DNA from: Granulosicoccus sp965214025
GTDB lineage: Bacteria > Pseudomonadota > Gammaproteobacteria > Granulosicoccales > Granulosicoccaceae
DNA length: 64,000 bases
Direction: 5' to 3'
NCBI GenBank assembly: GCA_965214025.1
Contig: CBDCAW010000003.1
Coordinates: 1-64,000, forward strand
Position 1 is the first letter of the stretch, and each line of letters begins with the position of its first letter. The translations under genes were made by a program, and so were the position numbers. A model generated the notes under the pieces. The model worked only from the letters and a program-made list of their open reading frames with translations. It was not told where the DNA came from and made no database searches. Positions 29,086 to 37,489 of this stretch are shown one piece after another.

Positions 29086-30281
29086 GCGAGGGACTACCGT
29101 TACGCCTGCAGCCGACCGCTGTGGCACTGCCGGCCGACGGCCGATGGTCGCGTACCTTCTATGACAAGCGCCAGCATCTACCGGGTAAGCCACCACTGAC
29201 CGAGGCGGACTACGCAAACTTCGATCGCCATGCGCTGTTCCACGATGTGTATCTGGCAACCGACGGGCGTGCGATCGAAGCCATCGGACCACCGCTCGTG
29301 AACCTGGCCAGTGATGTATTGCCGCTCGCGCTCTCGTTACCGGGTCATGATGAGCGTCGGCTACCCCATCGCATGCGGCACTACCACCGGGTTACCGTAC
29401 ATCGGTTTGAACTACCGAAAGTATTGCACGATTCGCCGGCTATCGAACTGCGTGTCGCCTTCGCACACGGTCAGGTCGAGGAGCTTGTCGCGTACCAGCG
29501 ATTGCTGCCGCCGGTGACCTTGCAGGTCACGACCATGCAGAAGAACAACGCGGTTCGCTGGATCGTCGACTGGCTCGACTGGCTGGGCCTGATCGGAGTG
29601 GAGCGTGTGCTTCTCTACGACAACGGTAGCGACGAAGCCGATGCGTTGTTCGACGCGCTCTCGTCCGGTCACGCCTCCCGACCTGCTGTGGTGTTCATCG
29701 ACTGGCCGTATCCTTTCGGCCCACCTTCCAGCCACTACAACTATTTCGCACAGGCATCGCAGAACAACCATGCTCACCGCTGCCTTGGCGGCGCGACCTG
29801 GACGGGCCACTTCGATGTCGATGAATACCCGCTGGTGGACTCGGGCGGACAGCTCCCAGGGTCGCTTCGCCGGCGAGTCGATGCTGCAAGAGCACGCACC
29901 GGCCTGCTGCGACTCGACAGCTACTGGATGCCCGACGTACGAGACAAGGCTTCCGACGCACTGCCGACCGTGCGTGATTTCGCCTATCGGGAGCATGACC
30001 CGAGAGGGCACGCCCACAAGTACCTGGTACGCAACAGGGCGCTGCGCATGGCGACCACTCACAACGCTCGGCTGCGCTTCGGCTGGGCCTGGCGCACGAC
30101 TGCCACGAGCGACGCCTGCTTCCTGCACTACAGACCACTGACCACACGCTGGCGCCTGCACGCCACGAGCTTAGGTGAGCGGGAAACCTTCGATCCCGCC
30201 ATACACGTTGCCGAGCGTACGGTGATCGAGGCGTTCGAAGGCGCAGAGTGCGGCTTTACTACACGAAGCGCCGTAGTCTGA
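29082..30281 (+). CDS. Glycosyltransferase family 92-like protein
   Basis: 399 residues from GTG 29082, overlapping the iolC stop (GTGA) with AAGGG upstream. The core matches DUF23/GT92-type transferases: TMQKNNAVRWIVDWLDWLG, VLLYDNGSDEAD, a YNYFAQASQNNHAHRCLG segment, and the metal-binding GHFDVDEYPL. No membrane segment is visible, so it is probably cytosolic or peripheral. The acceptor is unknown. Tight coupling to iolC is odd and may mean nothing more than shared transcription, or use of an inositol-derived acceptor (speculation). Confidence 0.8.
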   Translation: MSEGLPLRLQPTAVALPADGRWSRTFYDKRQHLPGKPPLTEADYANFDRHALFHDVYLATDGRAIEAIGPPLVNLASDVLPLALSLPGHDERRLPHRMRHYHRVTVHRFELPKVLHDSPAIELRVAFAHGQVEELVAYQRLLPPVTLQVTTMQKNNAVRWIVDWLDWLGLIGVERVLLYDNGSDEADALFDALSSGHASRPAVVFIDWPYPFGPPSSHYNYFAQASQNNHAHRCLGGATWTGHFDVDEYPLVDSGGQLPGSLRRRVDAARARTGLLRLDSYWMPDVRDKASDALPTVRDFAYREHDPRGHAHKYLVRNRALRMATTHNARLRFGWAWRTTATSDACFLHYRPLTTRWRLHATSLGERETFDPAIHVAERTVIEAFEGAECGFTTRSAVV

Positions 30282-30375
30282 CGACGGGGCCGATTCGATC
30301 GTCTCGGTTCAGCCGGGCCTCATCCGGGTGATGGTGCTCCCGACCTGGCAATGACGGGTAGGAAGGCGGTCTTAT

Positions 30376-31140
30376 TCAGAGACGTCGGGCCGCTTCCAGC
30401 GCAGCGCCGACGATACCCGCCTCGTTGCGCAGGGTCGCCGGAACGATGCGAGTATCCAGCTTCAGATACTCCAGGAACTTGTCATGCTTCTTGCTCGCGC
30501 CGCCGCCCAGTATTATGAGATCGGGTGAGAAGATGAACTCGAGATGTTCCAGGTAGTGTTCCAGCCTCTTGCCCCACTTCTTCCAGTCCAGGTCTTCGAC
30601 CTTGCGAATCCGATCAGATACCCATTCCTCGGCCCGCTGACCTTCGTTGAGAAACAGATGGCCGAATTCGGTGTTTGGAAGTAGCCGACCGGCCAGGAAT
30701 ACGGCACTGCCGATCCCCGTTCCGAACGTCAGCACGATGATGACACCGTGCTGCCCCCTGCCCGCCCCGAACGTCACTTCTGCGCGACCGGCCGCATCGG
30801 CATCGTTCAGCAGGTGCACGTCGCAACCCGTGGCTTTCGTCAGCAGCGCATCGGCATCGGTGCCGATCCAGGATTGGTCTACATTCGACGCCGAGAGCGT
30901 GACGCCGTTCTTGACGATCGCCGGGAAGGTACACCCGATGGGGCCGCGGTAGTCGAAGAACCCGACGATGTCCTTCACGACCGCCGCGACCGCTTCGGGT
31001 GTCGATTGCCGGGGGGTTTCCAGCCGGTAGCGTTCGCTCGACAGCTCGCCCGTTGCCGTGTCGACGAGTGCGCCCTTGATACCGGAGCCACCGATATCTA
31101 TACCGAGCAGGGTGTCAAGGTTGTTTCTAGTCTTTGCCAT
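30376..31140 (-). CDS. ppgK: Polyphosphate glucokinase (ROK family)
   Basis: 254 residues. GIDIGGSGIKGALVDT binds the phosphoryl donor; VHLLNDADAAGRAE carries the catalytic Asp; TFGTGIGSAVF and NEAGIVGAALEA complete the fold. SWIGTDADALL and LEFIFSPDLIILGGG match polyphosphate glucokinases, which phosphorylate glucose with polyphosphate (and ATP). It lacks the ROK DNA-binding domain. Convergent with the glycosyltransferase gene, alone on the minus strand before lysR. Confidence 0.92.
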   Translation of the reverse strand: MAKTRNNLDTLLGIDIGGSGIKGALVDTATGELSSERYRLETPRQSTPEAVAAVVKDIVGFFDYRGPIGCTFPAIVKNGVTLSASNVDQSWIGTDADALLTKATGCDVHLLNDADAAGRAEVTFGAGRGQHGVIIVLTFGTGIGSAVFLAGRLLPNTEFGHLFLNEGQRAEEWVSDRIRKVEDLDWKKWGKRLEHYLEHLEFIFSPDLIILGGGASKKHDKFLEYLKLDTRIVPATLRNEAGIVGAALEAARRL

Positions 31141-31224
31141 ACGTTGATTATGCCTTCAATCGTCCTCGATACGGGCCCTTGCGTTACCGTGACCTGCCAT
31201 CATGATTTCCATGCGAGAACCCAC

Positions 31225-32154
31225 TCATATCGTCGACGGCTTCGCTCCTGTCATTCCCTGTTCGCTGTGCATCGCGTTGACGAGCCGATCCATGAACCGG
31301 GCGGCCGCTACCGACAGTGTACGACCGCGAAGATGCCCTGCCACCAGCCGGCCGGCGAGCATGTCCCGCTCGTCGATCTCGACTCGGTGCAGGCGGTTGG
31401 CGATATCCCGGTCGGGCATGCCGACCGGCAGCTGAAAAGCCAAGGCTGGCTCGTGTAACAGACACTGCTTGAGCAGCCCGACATTGTCCGATTCGATACC
31501 GACGGTCAGGTTCTGCGACAACCTGCGAGCAGCACGCTCCAGTACATGGCGAATACCGTTGGAGGCTGTCGGTAGCAACATCGGAAACGACAGGCAATCA
31601 CTGAATCGCACGCTGGCTTGCTCGGCCAGCGGGTGATCCGCATTGCACAGCATGAGTAGAGACTGCCCGACATCGGCCACCAACTGCAGCTCATGAAAGC
31701 GATCAGGTTCGAAGAGTATGGCAATGTCGCACACATGATCGACGAGAGCTTCCCGGGCTGCTCCCCGTTCACCCGTGCGAATGCTGAAGGTGACCTGCGG
31801 ATGCTCCGAGCGATACGCACTGATCAGGGGTGGCAACAGGGTCGATACCATGGCCTGGCCGCAGTAGATCGAGACATGTCCGCGTCGTTCGCCAGACAGG
31901 TCGGCGATCTGCGAGCGCAGCCGATCCATGTCGGCGAGCTGGTGCCGGATGTGGTGGATCAGAAGCTCGCCGGCCACACTGAGTCTGACGCCCTGCGGCA
32001 GGCGATCGAAGATCGGCACACCGAGATCCTCCTCCATGGCCAGAATGCGCCGGTTCAGCGCCGTCGATGTAATCGAAAGCTTCTCGGCTGCCTTGCGGAT
32101 CGACCCTGCCTTGGCCACGGCATCGATGTACTTCAATGGAGTGAGATGTCGCAC
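31225..32154 (-). CDS. LysR-family transcriptional regulator
   Basis: 309 residues. The winged helix is at the N-terminus (YIDAVAKAGSIRKAAEKL...LNRRILAMEEDLG), followed by a periplasmic-binding-like effector domain (VSIYCGQAMVSTLLPPLI). GTG 32154 is the start, inside a short palindrome GAGAG-A-CTCTC. Its target is unclear: ppgK and the kinase half-gene flank it in the same direction, and no divergent partner is present. Confidence 0.88.
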   Translation of the reverse strand: MRHLTPLKYIDAVAKAGSIRKAAEKLSITSTALNRRILAMEEDLGVPIFDRLPQGVRLSVAGELLIHHIRHQLADMDRLRSQIADLSGERRGHVSIYCGQAMVSTLLPPLISAYRSEHPQVTFSIRTGERGAAREALVDHVCDIAILFEPDRFHELQLVADVGQSLLMLCNADHPLAEQASVRFSDCLSFPMLLPTASNGIRHVLERAARRLSQNLTVGIESDNVGLLKQCLLHEPALAFQLPVGMPDRDIANRLHRVEIDERDMLAGRLVAGHLRGRTLSVAAARFMDRLVNAMHSEQGMTGAKPSTI

Positions 32155-32215
32155 GAGAGTCTCTCAGTGAATGGGCTCGCCAACGGCCTGCCCGACCATC
32201 AGGGCAAGTCTGATA

Positions 32216-33562
32216 TCACCACACCAGAGCCGCGATCAGTGCCACGCTCAGCAATGCCGACATGACTTGCCAGAAGCGCAGGGGATCACGTTGCATCAGC
32301 GGCAGACCGGCCTGTCGTCTGCGCGCATCGGCACTAGCCCGCTCGAGATCGTGGAGGAATTCGGAAAAGACCTCGTGCCGATGGTCAGCGAACGGAGAAG
32401 TCGCCTTTTCCAGTGCAACATCGATCCAGCCCGGTAAATCATCCCGTGACCGCCGAATCGACCGGTACTGCCATGCACCGAGATTCACTGGCTGACGCAA
32501 GCGACTCGAGCTCATGTCATAAGGCAGATCGCCACTGAGCATTTCGTAGGCGATGCAGCCGAGCGAGAACAGATCCGAACGCCGATCGGCGATTCCGAGC
32601 AGGACGCTTTCAGGCGCGCTGTAGTGCACCGCACCTACCGGCGTCTCCTCGCGCAGCGCCGTATGCAACTCTTCCAGCCCTTCGACTCGGGCAGTGCCGA
32701 AATCGATCAGGATACAGCGTCCGTCCGGCTCGACGATGACATTCTCCGGTTTAAGATCTCGATGCGTGACCCCGGCATGCTGCAATGCCCGTAACGCATC
32801 GACCACGCTGGCAAGCAATGGCCGGACACGTGCCAGTGACGGCTGCGGGTTGTCCAGCATCCAGGCGCGCAGCGATTGCCCTTTCAGGCAGTCGGCGAGC
32901 AAGTAGAGAAAGCGTGAGTCCGGTGGCGTTTCGATGCCTCGGAGCAGGCCCGGATGGTCGAGCGTCAGCATCAACCAGCGCTCGCGGGCGAACGCATCGA
33001 GATAGTTCGGGTTGTCTGTAAAATTCAGTGATGGCGCTTTCAACACCAGCACCTGCGCATCGTTCTGGCGCCGCACCCGGTAGACATGACTGCGGTTACT
33101 CTGATGCAGGGTTTCCAGCACTTCGAATCCATCGATCAGCATACCCTTCTCTAGCGCTGGTGGAATGGCAAGCGCGCTGACACGCCGCCGCGCTTCCGCT
33201 TCGCTCTCATGCGGCAGCGTGTCGATGCGCGCGAGCAGACAACTGGCATCGTCGGTGCCACCCCGCTCATGAGCTGCCGCGACAAGGTGTGTCGCGGCGA
33301 GCTCGAGATCGTCAGATGCCGTGTTCAATGCATCGGTCAGCAGGCTACGCAGCGATTCGTTCGACAGGTCGCGGGCACGCCCGGCAAACGTGTTCTCTTC
33401 GTTGCGGGCACGCCCGGCAAACAGGTTCTCTTCGTTGCGGGCACGCCCGGCAAACAGGTTCTCTTCGTTGCGGGCACGCCCGGCAAACAGTGTTCTCTTC
33501 GTTGCGGGCACGCCCGGCAAACAGGTTCTCTTCGTTGCGGGCACGCCCGGCAAACAGGCCAT
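32216..33562 (-). CDS. Ser/Thr protein kinase half of a PP2C-kinase fusion (frame-shifted from its 5' part)
   Basis: The frame opens inside the repeat array and first finishes the PP2C domain (SNESLRSLLTDALN...GGTDDASCLLARI). A protein kinase follows: VLVLKAPS with the ATP-site Lys, HRDLKPENVIV catalytic loop, LIDFGTA, SAPESVLL, and a C-terminal membrane anchor (FWQVMSALLSVALIAALVW). The listed start (33562) is just the first ATG in frame and is not credible, because the protein would begin inside the PP2C metal loop. With one base removed from the 34-bp repeat unit, this and the upstream half form one protein of about 637 residues, as in Pseudomonas PP2C-kinases beside nitrate transporters. 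Phase switch, pseudogene and assembly error are all possible. Confidence 0.8.
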   Translation of the reverse strand: MACLPGVPATKRTCLPGVPATKRTLFAGRARNEENLFAGRARNEENLFAGRARNEENTFAGRARDLSNESLRSLLTDALNTASDDLELAATHLVAAAHERGGTDDASCLLARIDTLPHESEAEARRRVSALAIPPALEKGMLIDGFEVLETLHQSNRSHVYRVRRQNDAQVLVLKAPSLNFTDNPNYLDAFARERWLMLTLDHPGLLRGIETPPDSRFLYLLADCLKGQSLRAWMLDNPQPSLARVRPLLASVVDALRALQHAGVTHRDLKPENVIVEPDGRCILIDFGTARVEGLEELHTALREETPVGAVHYSAPESVLLGIADRRSDLFSLGCIAYEMLSGDLPYDMSSSRLRQPVNLGAWQYRSIRRSRDDLPGWIDVALEKATSPFADHRHEVFSEFLHDLERASADARRRQAGLPLMQRDPLRFWQVMSALLSVALIAALVW

Positions 33563-34130
33563 CCGTGCCCAGGATCAGCAGGTCGCCTTCGCGGAGCTCG
33601 TGCTCGCTGTGGTCAAGTTCCGCACCGGGTTCGATACCCAGCGCCCGCGATAGCAGCAGGCGCCCGTTGTGGCGACGCACATGATCACGAGTTAACGGCA
33701 ACAGCTCGCCGTCTCGCAGCAGCAACAGTCGTGAGTCGCCGATATGAAAGACATGAGCCGTGCGGGACTTCACGACAACGCCGGTGAACGTCGTGACCAG
33801 GCCGTCGTGCATGACAGCCCCGCTACGGCTACTCGCGTTCTGCGCGTACAGCCACCCGTTGAGTGTATCGAGTACTGCAAAGCCGCAGGCTCGCACCGCA
33901 CGGGTCAGGCCTGAGGAATAGTACTCATCGATGAACTCGGTAACGGCGAGTTCACTCGCATCGCGCGACAACGGGCTGGAACTTACACCGTCTGATATTG
34001 CAAGTACGACGCCTCGATGCAGGAGAAGCTGAGCATCTTCGGGTTGGCGCGCCGCGAATGCATCCTGATTGGAACCGTCGACACCTGCGCGGCTGCAGCC
34101 GCCGAGCGTCACCGCCAGGTTAGCGATCAC
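33345..34130 (-). CDS. PP2C-type phosphatase half of a PP2C-kinase fusion (runs out of frame in repeats)
   Basis: 261 residues as read. The PP2C fold is clear up to the array: GSNQDAF, VVLAISDGVSS, VFHIGDSRLLLL and LILGTDGLF, with metal-binding Asp residues. Two FAGRARNEEN repeats follow; then the extra base in a 34-bp unit shifts the frame to a Cys/Arg-rich nonsense tail (VCRACPQRREP repeats). The last PP2C motif (GGTDDAS) lies in the other frame, so this product should be inactive. GTG 34130 lies inside a perfect hairpin and has no Shine-Dalgarno site. It is 55 bases behind the narK-like gene, so nitrate-linked signalling is likely. Confidence 0.8.
   Translation of the reverse strand: MIANLAVTLGGCSRAGVDGSNQDAFAARQPEDAQLLLHRGVVLAISDGVSSSPLSRDASELAVTEFIDEYYSSGLTRAVRACGFAVLDTLNGWLYAQNASSRSGAVMHDGLVTTFTGVVVKSRTAHVFHIGDSRLLLLRDGELLPLTRDHVRRHNGRLLLSRALGIEPGAELDHSEHELREGDLLILGTDGLFAGRARNEENLFAGRARNEENTVCRACPQRREPVCRACPQRREPVCRACPQRREHVCRACPRPVERIAA
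33371..33555 (-). repeat. 33-bp tandem array with one 34-bp unit inside PP2C-kinase gene
   Basis: Six identical 19-base cores (GCGGGCACGCCCGGCAAAC on the plus strand) start at 33371, 33404, 33437, 33470, 33504 and 33537. Steps are 33, 33, 33, 34, 33. Spacers read nGTTCTCTTCGTT-like; the one at 33489-33503 has one extra base. In frame the unit encodes the 11-residue repeat FAGRARNEENL. The array sits directly after the GTDG metal loop of the phosphatase. Confidence 0.95.
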
Positions 34131-34148
34131 GACAGTCGTCGTGATCGC
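34123..34148 (-). promoter_or_regulatory. Perfect 26-base hairpin over the PP2C start codon
   Basis: GCGATCACGAC-AGTC-GTCGTGATCGC on the plus strand: 11-bp arms, 4-base loop. On the transcript the GTG start (34128-34130) lies in the 3' arm. It could hide the start codon, or be a protein operator in the narK/PP2C gap. Confidence 0.6.
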
Positions 34149-34185
34149 GCTGTTCCGAGGTGAGCGGTCGGCGTGCCACCCGTCA

Positions 34186-35652
34186 TCAGCTGACCGCGAT
34201 CAGCCTTACCACACCGTGCTCGTCGACCTCCGCTATCTCACCTTCCGGCTCACGCAAGGCAAGCAATGCACAGAAGCCGATGGCAGCCGTTGCCGCGATG
34301 ACGAGGAAGAAGGTGCTCGGCGGCACCATGGAATAGATGAGCAGGTAGGTCACGGCTCCGACGTTACCATACGCGCCAGTCATGCCGGCGATCTGCCCGG
34401 TCTGGCTACGCTTGATCAACGGCACCACGGCGAACACAGCACCCTCGCCCGCCTGCACGAAGAAAGAACACGCCATCACGGCGATCACCGCCAGCGCTAT
34501 CGACCAGCTCGAATCGACCATCGACATGAGCAAATAGCCGCAGGCGAGCCCGGCGGTCAAGATCAGCAAAGTACGCCTGCGCCCGAAACGATCCGACAGG
34601 TAACCGCCACCAGGCCGCGACATCAGATTCATGAAGGCATAGCCCGAGGCGAGCATTCCGGCCAGCACCGGTGTCAGCTCGAACGTGTCGGCAAAGAACA
34701 ACGGCAGCATCGATACCACCGCCAGCTCTGAGCCGAAGGTGGCGAAATACAGAATGTTCAACACCGCTACCTGTTTGAAACTGTAGCGCTGCATTTCCGG
34801 GATCGTCTCGGTGAACACCCGCTTGTTGACCTTCCAAACCAGCAGCACGTCGTAGGCAAACAGCAGCAGCAGTACGAGATAGGTCAGATTTGTGGCGGTC
34901 GCGGATATCATGTCCACCCGCGCCGGCGACAGTCGCCAGGCCAGGATGCCCAGAGCCAGGTACATCGGAATCTTCATCACGATGAGAAAGAAGAAATCGC
35001 CCTTGCTCGTGATCTCCATCGCACCCGACTGCTTCGGCTTGAAGTACGTCGACCCTTTGGGTGTATCGCTGGTGCTATGCCAGTAGATGAAGCCCATCGC
35101 GAGACTCATCGCTCCGGTCACGGCTACCGCGTACCGCCAGCCGTCATCGCCACCGAACATGAGTGCCACCGTCGGCAAAGTGAACGCGACCGCTGCCGAG
35201 CCGAAATTACCCCAGCCCCCGTAGATGCCTTCGGCCGTACCGAGTTCGTTGTGCGGAAACCATTCGCTGACCATGCGAATTCCAATCACGAAACCCGCTC
35301 CGATCGCACCGAGTGCGAACCGTGCAATCGCCAGTTGCGTGTAGCTCTCGGCGAAGGCGAACACGAAGCAGGGAATCGACATCACGATCAGCAACGCTGA
35401 GTACACTGCTCGCGGGCCGAAGCGGTCGGTCAGGCTACCGACCACCACGCGCGCGGGTATCGTGAGTGCAACATTGAGCACCAGTAGCGTCGTGATCTGC
35501 GCGTCCGTCAAATCGAAGGTCGCCTTGATCGCCTGCAACATCGGCGCGAGATTGAACCACACGGCAAAGGTGATGAAGAAGGCGATCCAGCTCAGATGGA
35601 GAATCTTCATCTTGCCGGTGAAGGCGAGTAGGTTGAAACGTTCAGTCGTCAT
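34186..35652 (-). CDS. Nitrate/nitrite transporter, NarK/NasA-type MFS
   Basis: 488 residues from ATG 35652 (AGGA 11 bases upstream); ATG 35664 directly abuts that site. Twelve membrane segments. The nitrate-signature regions are GIRMVSEWFPHNELGTAEGIYGG (between TM4 and TM5, split here as one long loop) and FFVQAGEGAVFAVVPL. It should exchange or import nitrate/nitrite. A PP2C-kinase gene directly downstream repeats the pattern seen near assimilatory nitrate genes in Pseudomonas, although no nitrate or nitrite reductase gene is in the window. Confidence 0.88.
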   Translation of the reverse strand: MTTERFNLLAFTGKMKILHLSWIAFFITFAVWFNLAPMLQAIKATFDLTDAQITTLLVLNVALTIPARVVVGSLTDRFGPRAVYSALLIVMSIPCFVFAFAESYTQLAIARFALGAIGAGFVIGIRMVSEWFPHNELGTAEGIYGGWGNFGSAAVAFTLPTVALMFGGDDGWRYAVAVTGAMSLAMGFIYWHSTSDTPKGSTYFKPKQSGAMEITSKGDFFFLIVMKIPMYLALGILAWRLSPARVDMISATATNLTYLVLLLLFAYDVLLVWKVNKRVFTETIPEMQRYSFKQVAVLNILYFATFGSELAVVSMLPLFFADTFELTPVLAGMLASGYAFMNLMSRPGGGYLSDRFGRRRTLLILTAGLACGYLLMSMVDSSWSIALAVIAVMACSFFVQAGEGAVFAVVPLIKRSQTGQIAGMTGAYGNVGAVTYLLIYSMVPPSTFFLVIAATAAIGFCALLALREPEGEIAEVDEHGVVRLIAVS

Positions 35653-35888
35653 ACGCTCGGGCATCCTTTACTGGTGTGAGGAGAAAGAGGCAATGGGTCG
35701 TTCAACCGGCATCGGGTCGATCGGTGAGGTGAGCCCCGGCCTGCGGGGTTGACAGTTGTTGCCGGCTTGCAGGCCCCGGCCGAAGGCGGTGACGCTGGTA
35801 CATCGGTCCGTGCAGATCTCGGTGCCTGAGATCTTGATACCGACGCCCTGCCGGCGATGCGAGCGATTGGTTCCTCTCGAACCACCTG

Positions 35889-36185
35889 TCATCCGACGAC
35901 GGAGTCCTGCTGCGAAGTCTCGGCATGCGTGCCTGCATGCTCCTCTGTCGCTGTGTCTCGACAAGCCATCGCCACGGCTAGATCAGAGCCGAGCGATGGC
36001 AGCAGAAAGGGTGCGAACCCGATGGCGATTAACCGCGCATCGTAGGCAGATACCTCACTGCGTGTATCAAGGACGCTGCGTTCCAGCACGGTTTCAGGCA
36101 TACGTCCAGGCGCCGTACCATTGACGCTACTGATCAGACGCAATGGGCTGCTCGATACTGGTAGCAGGGTAGTCTCGACATGCAT
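35889..36185 (-). CDS. Small ORF, hypothetical
   Basis: 98 codons from ATG 36185 (a further ATG at 36218 is possible), upstream of the nitrate transporter and same strand. The peptide starts MHVETTLLPVSSSPLRLI and contains TRSEVSAYDARLIAIG; it is not hydrophobic overall and has no motif I recognise. Codon use is not clearly coding. It may be chance. Confidence 0.25.
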   Translation of the reverse strand: MHVETTLLPVSSSPLRLISSVNGTAPGRMPETVLERSVLDTRSEVSAYDARLIAIGFAPFLLPSLGSDLAVAMACRDTATEEHAGTHAETSQQDSVVG

Positions 36186-36501
36186 GCGGCTGACAACGAT
36201 CTCATGGGATGACGCCACTACCGTACTGGCCCCCAGGATCGTCGAGTACCGCTTAATTTGCAGCAGGGTGCTGCAACTCTCACATCGCTAGCCCTTGGCC
36301 CTGAAAACTCACCATCGGCGCACCGAATCGGTGCAGGAAGGCACTTATATTGCCGCTCAGTACGACGGGGCGAGCAATTATGGGATCGAACCCGACTCAG
36401 TATTGCCTGGAGTTCACAGCAGTAGGTGACTGCGGAGCAATGGACGATGTTCGTCGGCTTGTCGTTACCGAAAGGTTTATCGGTGAACCATCTTCGAACA
36501 T

Positions 36502-36541
36502 CAGGCGCTCAGGCGCTCAGGTACTCAGGTACTCAGGTACT
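36502..36541. repeat. Octanucleotide array, CAGGCGCT/CAGGTACT x5
   Basis: Two CAGGCGCT units then three CAGGTACT units, head to tail, downstream of iolB. Confidence 0.9.
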
Positions 36542-36594
36542 GAAGCATATAAGCGCATAGGCAATCGGCACATAAGCAGGTCGGCAGGTCGGCG

Positions 36595-36658
36595 CTGGGG
36601 CGCTGGGGCACTGGAGTGCTGGAGTGCTGGAGTGCTGGAGTGCTGGAGTGCTGGAGTA
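36595..36658. repeat. Octanucleotide array, CTGGAGTG-type x8
   Basis: CTGGGGCG, CTGGGGCA, five CTGGAGTG and one CTGGAGTA, head to tail, ending 9 bases before the iolB stop codon. Eight-base units change any reading frame crossing them. Confidence 0.9.
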
Positions 36659-36667
36659 TTTGAACAC

Positions 36668-37477
36668 TCAGACCTTGTCGCGCTCTGCTATCCAGGCGTG
36701 GTCGGGATGATTCTGGAAACGCCATTTGCGCAACGGACCGGCCATCACGTTCAGGTAGTACATCTCGTAGCCATAAGGTGCACCGCATGGGTGGTACCCC
36801 CGGGGCACCAGCACCACATCGCCGTCGGATACCGCCATGGTCTCGTCAAGCGAATTGTCTTCGGTGAACACGCGCTGTATGCCGAACCCGTTGGCAGGGT
36901 TCAACCGGTGATAGTAGGTTTCTTCGAGATAGGTCATGTGCGGATAGCGATCTTCGTCGTGCCGGTGCGGCGGGTAAGATGACCAGTGCCCTTGGGGCGT
37001 GAACACCTCGGTAACCAGCAGACTCGCTGCCACATCGCGCTCTTCCATAGCGATCGAGTGGATGTATCGCGTATTGGTTCCCTTGCCACGCTCTTCAAGG
37101 CCGATACCGACAGGGCCGATAACCGCGGCCTCATGCCGGCCCGCGCCTGGAGCACTGCATACGGCGAGCGTGCACGACGTCGTTGCCGTCGCGGACCATT
37201 GCGAGGCATCGGGTACGTACACGCAATGAGGTGGCTTGCGTTCGAATACATCCAGCCTGTCCCCGAGCTCCCCGAACGTGTGATCATCGGCCGTGACGCT
37301 CGCACGGCCTTCGACGAGCACCAGTATCACCTCACGACCGAGCGTTACGTCCGCGACGCTCTCTCCAGCCACCAAGCGGTACAGCGCGAATCCCACGTAT
37401 TTCCATCCCGCGCTTTGCGGGGTGATGTCGTGCACCTTCCCGACGATACCAGTTGGTCTTGCCAACAGAGAGCTCAT
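36668..37477 (-). CDS. iolB: 5-deoxy-glucuronate isomerase
   Basis: 269 residues, a double cupin. It converts 5-deoxy-glucuronate to 5-dehydro-2-deoxygluconate, the substrate of IolC. Metal-binding residues lie in WSSYPPHRHDEDRYPHMTYLEE; the second conserved stretch is DGDVVLVPRGYHPCGAPYGYEMYYLNVMAG, typical IolB. It lies 12 bases behind the GlcG-like gene, in one operon, but 7.6 kb from iolC. So inositol breakdown genes are scattered in this genome. Confidence 0.95.
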   Translation of the reverse strand: MSSLLARPTGIVGKVHDITPQSAGWKYVGFALYRLVAGESVADVTLGREVILVLVEGRASVTADDHTFGELGDRLDVFERKPPHCVYVPDASQWSATATTSCTLAVCSAPGAGRHEAAVIGPVGIGLEERGKGTNTRYIHSIAMEERDVAASLLVTEVFTPQGHWSSYPPHRHDEDRYPHMTYLEETYYHRLNPANGFGIQRVFTEDNSLDETMAVSDGDVVLVPRGYHPCGAPYGYEMYYLNVMAGPLRKWRFQNHPDHAWIAERDKV

Positions 37478-37489
37478 GGGGTCTGCAGC

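Larger units (their letters stand above)
36219..36667. other. Non-coding region with dyad and two 8-bp arrays
   Basis: No credible gene. A 15-base dyad GCACCGA-A-TCGGTGC lies at 36320-36334, operator-like. Two octanucleotide arrays follow (36502-36541 and 36595-36658). The region ends 9 bases after the second array at the iolB stop. Confidence 0.6.

Noticed and set aside
33371..33555. Array considered as CRISPR
   Set aside because: Units are 33 bp with 14-base near-identical spacers and lie inside a coding region; no cas genes.
35756..36124. Plus-strand ORF upstream of the nitrate transporter
   Set aside because: Arg/Pro/Cys-rich translation typical of random GC-rich sequence, no ribosome site, no recognised motif.
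36350..36982. 210-codon plus-strand ORF through the octanucleotide arrays
   Set aside because: It runs antisense into iolB and its repeat peptide follows from the DNA repeats alone.
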